Below are positions 19,551 to 22,500 of a DNA stretch of 22,500 nucleotides, piece by piece. The first letter of the stretch is position 1. Each line of letters opens with the position of its first letter. The DNA comes from Priapulus caudatus (lineage: Eukaryota; Priapulida; Priapulimorpha; Priapulimorphida; Priapulidae). The notes below the pieces were generated by a model. The model made no database searches. It was not told where the DNA came from and saw only the letters and a list, made by a program, of their open reading frames with translations. The stretch covers positions 2,689-25,188 of the forward strand of contig NW_014579642.1 of assembly GCF_000485595.1 (NCBI RefSeq), read 5' to 3'. A program made the translations under genes and the position numbers.

Positions 19551-19612
19551 CTGTTTGTTGTGTTGTGTGTGTGGTGTTGTGTGGTGGTGTGGGGTGGTGT
19601 GGTTGTGTGTGG
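19551..19612. repeat. GTTGTG/GGTGTG tract in opposite orientation to the preceding CAA/CCA tract
   Basis: About 60 bp of TGTTGTGTTGTGTGTGTGG type sequence directly following CACACACAGTCACAACTAACTG. Strand composition flips at about 19545, making a small hairpin at the outer edge of the right arm. Confidence 0.75.
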
Positions 19613-19816
19613 TAGAACCCAGCCTCGCTGCCGCGACGCCTGCGCGAAAATGATAGCGGACTAATGCAGACGGCACTACAAATCTGGAAGAATTTAACAT
19701 GTATTCCGAATGCATTCGGACAAAGTTTTGGCCGGCTGGACAGGCGACAGTAGAGAGGACTTGTTGGGTAGAGGCGGAGACTGGCGGCAAATTAGAAGTG
19801 TAAACCGCAGAGTACT
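19613..19816. other. Non-repetitive spacer between giant inverted repeat and Shal upstream region
   Basis: About 200 bp of complex sequence without repeat structure or credible open frame. It has no mirror partner inside the window. If the partner of this sequence lies left of position 1, the inverted repeat would extend further than seen here. Confidence 0.5.
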
Positions 19817-19822
19817 ATAGTT

Positions 19823-19876
<54 letters not shown>

Positions 19877-19905
19877 ATAGTAGTGGCAGTAGTAGTAGTA
19901 GTAGC
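19817..19905. repeat. TAG trinucleotide tract
   Basis: (TAG)n with a TAATAGTAGTGGCAG interruption near 19875-19890. It lies between the outer end of the giant inverted repeat and the CpG-rich Shal upstream region. Confidence 0.9.
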
Positions 19906-19983
19906 TGGTGCTCCCAGAACAGTCGCCGACGACGACAACGCGACAGAGAGAAGCGCACGTACGTCGGGCGATCGTCTGCGTCG

Positions 19984-19991
19984 TGACGTCA
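19984..19991. promoter_or_regulatory. CRE palindrome TGACGTCA (site 1)
   Basis: A perfect cAMP-response element in the context CGTGACGTCACG, about 1.9 kb upstream of the Shal ATG in CpG-rich sequence. The motif is seen; CREB/ATF binding is inferred. Confidence 0.55.
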
Positions 19992-20319
19992 CGCGCGCAC
20001 GCGGGGATGCTGCGAGCGGCGGCGGCGGCGGTGGCGGCGGCGGCGCTCCGTCTGTCATCGCCTGCTGAGCGTGCGTCGTGAGAGAGAGAGAGAGTGTGAG
20101 CGAGCCAGGGCGAGAGCTGTGTGTGCGCGTGTGCTGCCACCATCCTCACCACTCGCAGCAGCAGCAGCAGCAGCAGCGGCGGCAGCGGTGGCTGAGGTGG
20201 CTGAGATCAACACGCGGCGGAGAGAGAGCGCGCGAGCGATAGCTAAATCATGGCTGGCCGTAGATGCTGGCGGCTTGCTTCTGCAGCTGCCTCGCGGCAG
20301 AGCTGAGAGTAAACGTAAG

Positions 20320-20396
20320 CGAGAAAGAGAGAGAGAGGGCACGACCGCGACAAAGACAGAGGGAGAGAGAGAGAGAGAGGGCAGACGAGTATCAGA
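20320..20396. repeat. GA-rich tract in Shal upstream region
   Basis: Two short (GA)n runs separated by CACGACCGCGACAAAGACAG. GAGA tracts are common near metazoan promoters and can bind GAGA-type factors in insects; binding here is not shown. Confidence 0.7.
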
Positions 20397-20449
20397 GAGC
20401 AACCTCTCTGCCGTCATCGTCTGCTGTATACTTGTCGTCAGTGTCGTCA

Positions 20450-20505
20450 GTGACCTGTCGTCGGTGACCTGTCGTCGGTGACTTGTCGTCGGTGACCTGC
20501 CGTCA
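20450..20505. repeat. 14-bp tandem repeat, four copies
   Basis: Four head-to-tail copies of GTGACCTGTCGTCG at 20450, 20464, 20478 and 20492, with one or two substitutions in the last two. Related GTCGTCAGTG fragments flank the run. It is in the Shal upstream region. Confidence 0.9.
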
Positions 20506-20569
20506 TTGTCGTCAGTGACCACGCGAGCACGCGTGTCGCCGGTCAGTCGTGTGACGTACGCACGCACTC

Positions 20570-20577
20570 TGACGTCA
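20570..20577. promoter_or_regulatory. CRE palindrome TGACGTCA (site 2)
   Basis: A second perfect CRE, following CACGCACTC, with a half-match TGACGTAC about 18 bp upstream. It is about 1.3 kb before the Shal ATG. Confidence 0.55.
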
Positions 20578-20637
20578 TCAGCCGGAGATCTTCTGCTCGA
20601 CCGCGCTCTCGTTCGTCGGGCACCCTACAACGCTCGA

Positions 20638-20646
20638 TCGAGAGAT

Positions 20647-20679
<33 letters not shown>

Positions 20680-20700
20680 GAGAGAGAAGGAGAGAGCGAG
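20638..20700. repeat. GA dinucleotide tract in Shal upstream region
   Basis: A nearly pure (GA)n run of about 60 bp with GGGA interruptions, beginning at CGATCGAGAGATAGAG. Purine-only on the + strand. Confidence 0.85.
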
Positions 20701-20812
20701 GAAGAGAGAAACAGTGAACCTTCACAGCCGGGGTCTGACATCGTGTCCCCAGAGAGACGTAGCGCGGCCCGCCGACCGACGCAGGCAGACGACAACGCGT
20801 ACGTATCATCGA

Positions 20813-20820
20813 TGACGTAA
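20813..20820. promoter_or_regulatory. CRE-like site TGACGTAA
   Basis: A one-base variant of the CRE within ATCGATGACGTAATCATCG, followed by a TCATCG/TCGTCA repeat run. It is the fourth site of the CRE-like group. Confidence 0.4.
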
Positions 20821-20894
20821 TCATCGTCATCGTCGTCATCGTCGTCGTCATCGTCGGGCGGCACCGCTGCGTCTATCCTGCGTCTAGCTGTGAG

Positions 20895-21175
20895 GAGGTG
20901 TGACAAGATGTGAGGAGGTGTGACAACGTGCGACAGCGTGTGACAGCGTTCGACAGCCTGTTTAAGTGACAAGCTGTGTGCGACAGTCTACGTCAGAGTG
21001 TGCGTCGCAGTGCGCGACAAAGTGTGCGACAACGTGTGACAACGTGCGACGACTTGCGACAACGTGTGACAGCGGGTGATAACGTGTGACAGCGTGCGAC
21101 AACGTGCGACAACGTGCGACAGCGTGCGACAACGTGTGATAACGTGCGACAACGTGTGATAACGTGCGTGCGAGA
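20895..21175. repeat. 10-bp minisatellite of GTGCGACAAC type
   Basis: A run of GTGCGACAAC / GTGTGACAAC / GTGTGACAGC units, irregular at the 5' end (with GTGAGGAGGT variants) and close to a regular 10-bp period from about 21020 to 21170. It lies between the CRE-containing promoter-like region and the candidate splice donor, so it may be transcribed as 5'UTR. Confidence 0.85.
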
Positions 21176-21254
21176 CCCTGTGACCGCAGGGTGTGGTCGC
21201 CCAGGTGTGTTTACCTGCCTATGTGAAAGCTCAGCTACATATGTCACTACTATT

Positions 21255-21270
21255 CATACACAGGTAAGAT
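21255..21270 (+). promoter_or_regulatory. Candidate 5' splice donor of a 5'UTR exon
   Basis: CACAG|GTAAGA matches the metazoan donor consensus at 21263/21264. If the Shal transcript starts upstream in the G/C-rich region, an intron could begin here. A weak candidate acceptor is TTTATCCCGCAG, ending near 21716 at the start of the CAG tract. This is inferred from sequence alone; a continuous 5'UTR is equally possible. Confidence 0.35.
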
Positions 21271-21382
21271 CGCGAGAGAAATGCATTCGCCCACACCACC
21301 GCCGGTGCGGCCGCCGTCACCGCCGTCGCAGCCGCCATATTGCTAGCTGCAGCCGACACTGCAGTACAGTATGTGTCACGCG

Positions 21383-21404
21383 TGACGTGACGGCCCTGAC
21401 GTCA
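21383..21404. promoter_or_regulatory. Paired CRE-type sites TGACGTGA and TGACGTCA
   Basis: TGACGTGA at 21383-21390 and a perfect TGACGTCA at 21397-21404, spaced six bases apart and about 470 bp upstream of the Shal ATG. Seen directly; function inferred. Confidence 0.5.
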
Positions 21405-21514
21405 GACGCTAGCAGACGACACGCGCGGCGGTTCGCGTTACGAAAGACGAAATTCATGACAAAGAAATTCATTAGTCAAATCATAATAAAGGGCAAAATA
21501 CAGCGCTGCGTATG

Positions 21515-21560
21515 GGTTGTAACTCGGACAGCAGCAGCATCGGGAGCAGCAGCGGGAGCA
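21515..21560 (+). repeat. Short GCAGCAGC/GGGAGCAGC cluster
   Basis: A small run of CAG and GGGAGCAGC motifs in the upstream region of the channel gene, a minor relative of the larger CAG tract about 150 bp downstream. No further function is visible. Confidence 0.6.
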
Positions 21561-21713
21561 GCGTTCTTCATACATCGATAGCATTCTTCGTTTTCGTCGT
21601 CTGTGGTGATAGCGGGTGACAGCGATGAGGTGATAGCGCGGGTGACAACGTTGACAGCAGGTACAGCAACAACGACGGTGAGGTGACGACAGTGACAGCA
21701 TAGTGTTTATCCC

Positions 21714-21868
21714 GCAGCAGCAGCAGCAGCAACAACAGCAGCAGAAGCAGCGGCGACAGCAGAAGCAGCAGCGACAGCAGCAGCAGCAGCAATAGCAGCA
21801 GCAGCAGCAGCACCACCACCACCACCATCAGCAGCAGCAGCTGCAGCAGCAGCAGCAGCAGCAGCAGC
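21714..21868 (+). repeat. CAG/AGC trinucleotide tract immediately upstream of the Shal start codon
   Basis: An interrupted (CAG)n tract with AAC, CGG, GAC and one CAC/ACC run, ending nine bases before the ATG. In the channel reading frame it would read mostly serine (AGC), with Asn, Thr and Asp. The frame is closed by TAG at 21701-21703 and has no ATG before 21878, so the tract is most simply 5' untranslated sequence. A non-AUG start, or splicing into this tract, could make it coding. Such tracts can be length-polymorphic and form hairpins in RNA. Confidence 0.9.
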
Positions 21869-21877
21869 GACACCACA

Positions 21878-22500
21878 ATGGCTGCCGTCGCTGCGTGGTT
21901 GCCGTTCGCGCGCGCCGCCGCCATCGGCTGGGTGCCCATCACACAGAACACCTACCCGCCCGCACCTGTCACCAAGGAGGACCGTCGCAACGACAAGAAG
22001 ATCGGGATCAACGTTAGCGGACGCGTCTTCGAGACGTGGCGCAGTACGCTGGAGAAGTTCCCGGACACCTTGCTCGGCTCCAACGAGAAGGAGTTCTTCT
22101 ACGACGAGGAAACGAAGGAGTACTTCTTCGACCGCGACTCGGAAATCTTCCGGCACGTGCTCACCTACTACCGCACGGGCAAGCTGCACTACCCGCGCTT
22201 CGAGTGCGTGCAGGCGTTCGACGAGGAGCTCGCCTTCTTCGGCATCATTCCGGACATCATCAGCGACTGCTGCTTCGAGGACTACCGCGACAAGAAGCGC
22301 GAGAACAGTGAGCGACTGATGGACGATACGGCGACGGAGAACGAGAAGACCTGTCCGCCGGACCTCGTGCTGCGTGAGCGCATGTGGCGCGCATTCGAGA
22401 TGCCCAACACGAGCACGGCAGCGCTCGTCTTCTACTACGTCACCGGGTTCTTCATCGCTATCTCGGTGCTCGCCAACGTCGCCGACACGATCCCATGCGG
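21878..22500 (+). CDS. Shal: Shal-type (Kv4) voltage-gated K+ channel, N-terminal part (partial at 3' end)
   Basis: Encodes the start of a Kv4 A-type potassium channel alpha subunit, a tetrameric plasma-membrane channel that carries rapidly inactivating somatodendritic K+ current in neurons. Seen: 207 complete codons with no stop or intron before the window edge. Residues 1-18 ([18 protein letters not shown]) are the conserved Kv4 N-terminus, known in the family to bind KChIPs and take part in inactivation. Residues about 41-142 are the T1 tetramerisation domain, with [25 protein letters not shown] and [11 protein letters not shown]. The Kv4-type zinc site HX5CX20CC is intact (H104, C110, C131, C132). 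Segment S1 starts near residue 181 ([19 protein letters not shown]). The remaining voltage sensor, pore and C-terminus lie outside the window. The start is the first in-frame ATG after an in-frame TAG at 21701-21703; it has A at -3 and G at +4. Third positions are strongly G/C. Assignment to Shal rather than Shaker, Shab or Shaw rests on the N-terminus and the zinc site. Confidence 0.97.
   Translation, partial: MAAVAAWLPFARAAAIGWVPITQNTYPPAPVTKEDRRNDKKIGINVSGRVFETWRSTLEKFPDTLLGSNEKEFFYDEETKEYFFDRDSEIFRHVLTYYRTGKLHYPRFECVQAFDEELAFFGIIPDIISDCCFEDYRDKKRENSERLMDDTATENEKTCPPDLVLRERMWRAFEMPNTSTAALVFYYVTGFFIAISVLANVADTIPC

Larger units (their letters stand above)
1..19612. repeat. Giant layered inverted repeat (foldback-like palindrome), truncated at the left window edge
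   Basis: The two halves carry the same series of tandem arrays and connecting blocks in mirror order on opposite strands. Non-simple proof points: 2894-2946 pairs with 10447-10499 with one mismatch in 53 bases; 3187-3475 pairs with 10019-10280 at very roughly 85-90% by eye; 1816-1935 with 11600-11710; 656-760 with 18430-18515. The loop is about 6240-9075. The arms are unequal because of one-sided array growth, a ~1.6 kb array in the left arm only and a ~2.7 kb nested palindrome in the right arm only. No protein gene is present inside. Foldback transposons with tandem-repeat arms are the closest known kind of element. An inverted duplication or a long-read palindrome artefact are the alternatives. 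Confidence 0.85.
19905..21260 (+). promoter_or_regulatory. G/C- and CpG-rich putative promoter / 5'UTR region of Shal
   Basis: A CpG-dense stretch with GCGGCGGCGG runs (about 20019-20045), a CAG/GGC tract (20155-20190), CRE-type sites, GA tracts and minisatellites. No TATA box stands out. Position and composition suggest the promoter and non-coding first exon of the channel gene, but the transcription start cannot be placed from sequence. Several upstream ATGs with short frames occur. Confidence 0.5.

Noticed and set aside
1-19612. Retrotransposon or DNA transposon coding sequence within the palindrome
   Set aside because: No frame on either strand shows reverse transcriptase, integrase or transposase motifs; the complex blocks are short and non-coding.
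18487-19653. Asn/Thr/His/Pro-rich frames of 170-211 residues
   Set aside because: CAA/CCA repeats read as N/T/H/P/Q in every frame; no conserved protein sequence.
22036-22311. Open frame of 91 residues on the + strand inside the channel gene
   Set aside because: Overlaps the Shal coding sequence in another frame; open because of high G/C.

Overview
The window is metazoan nuclear DNA. The only convincing gene is the 5' end of a Shal-type (Kv4) voltage-gated potassium channel. It lies on the + strand from 21878 to the window end and is cut inside the first coding exon just after S1. Its N-terminus reads like protostome Shal, so an invertebrate is likely (arthropod or relative; the exact group is not readable). 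Codon third positions are strongly G/C-rich. No transposase, reverse transcriptase, RNA gene or other credible protein gene is visible. The long open frames elsewhere are translated microsatellites.

Positions 1 to about 19550 form one very large, imperfect inverted repeat whose arms are made of layers. Reading inward from both ends, the same layers appear in mirror order and opposite strand: TGG/TTG tract (1-655) with CAA/CCA tract (18516-19550); a 180-200 bp complex block (656-855 with 18336-18515); CATA with TATG; GA with TC; a short complex block (1816-1935 with 11600-11710); ACCAGGT with ACCTGGT tandem units; a GTTTGTGG block; three AT-rich ~110 bp units; GCT with CAG; a ~280 bp complex block (3187-3475 with 10019-10280); a 10-bp GATATTCG-type array; and a CAGTGGG with CCCACTG tract. 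The non-repetitive connecting blocks are mirrored too. One 53-bp stretch (2894-2946 with 10447-10499) shows a single mismatch, so the symmetry is not chance pairing of simple repeats.

The arms differ by large one-sided changes. The left arm carries a ~1.6 kb orientation-switching 21-bp array (about 3655-5245) that is missing from the right arm near 9798. The right arm carries a ~2.7 kb second, nested layered palindrome (13214-15925) inside its TATG array. Copy numbers of the GA/TC, CATA/TATG and GCAGCCGAAT arrays also differ. The central loop (about 6240-9075) holds a ~536 bp tandem repeat, TTCA and CA tracts and ~480 bp of unassigned sequence. The structure resembles foldback elements with long inverted repeats built of tandem arrays, but no known family is recognised. 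A long-read or assembly palindrome artefact must be excluded.

From 19613 to 21877 lies the G/C-rich upstream region of the channel gene: a TAG tract, three perfect CRE palindromes (TGACGTCA) and two near matches, GA tracts, 14-bp and 10-bp minisatellites, a consensus splice donor at 21263/21264, and a long CAG tract ending nine bases before the ATG. The giant inverted repeat therefore ends only about 2.3 kb upstream of the channel start codon.
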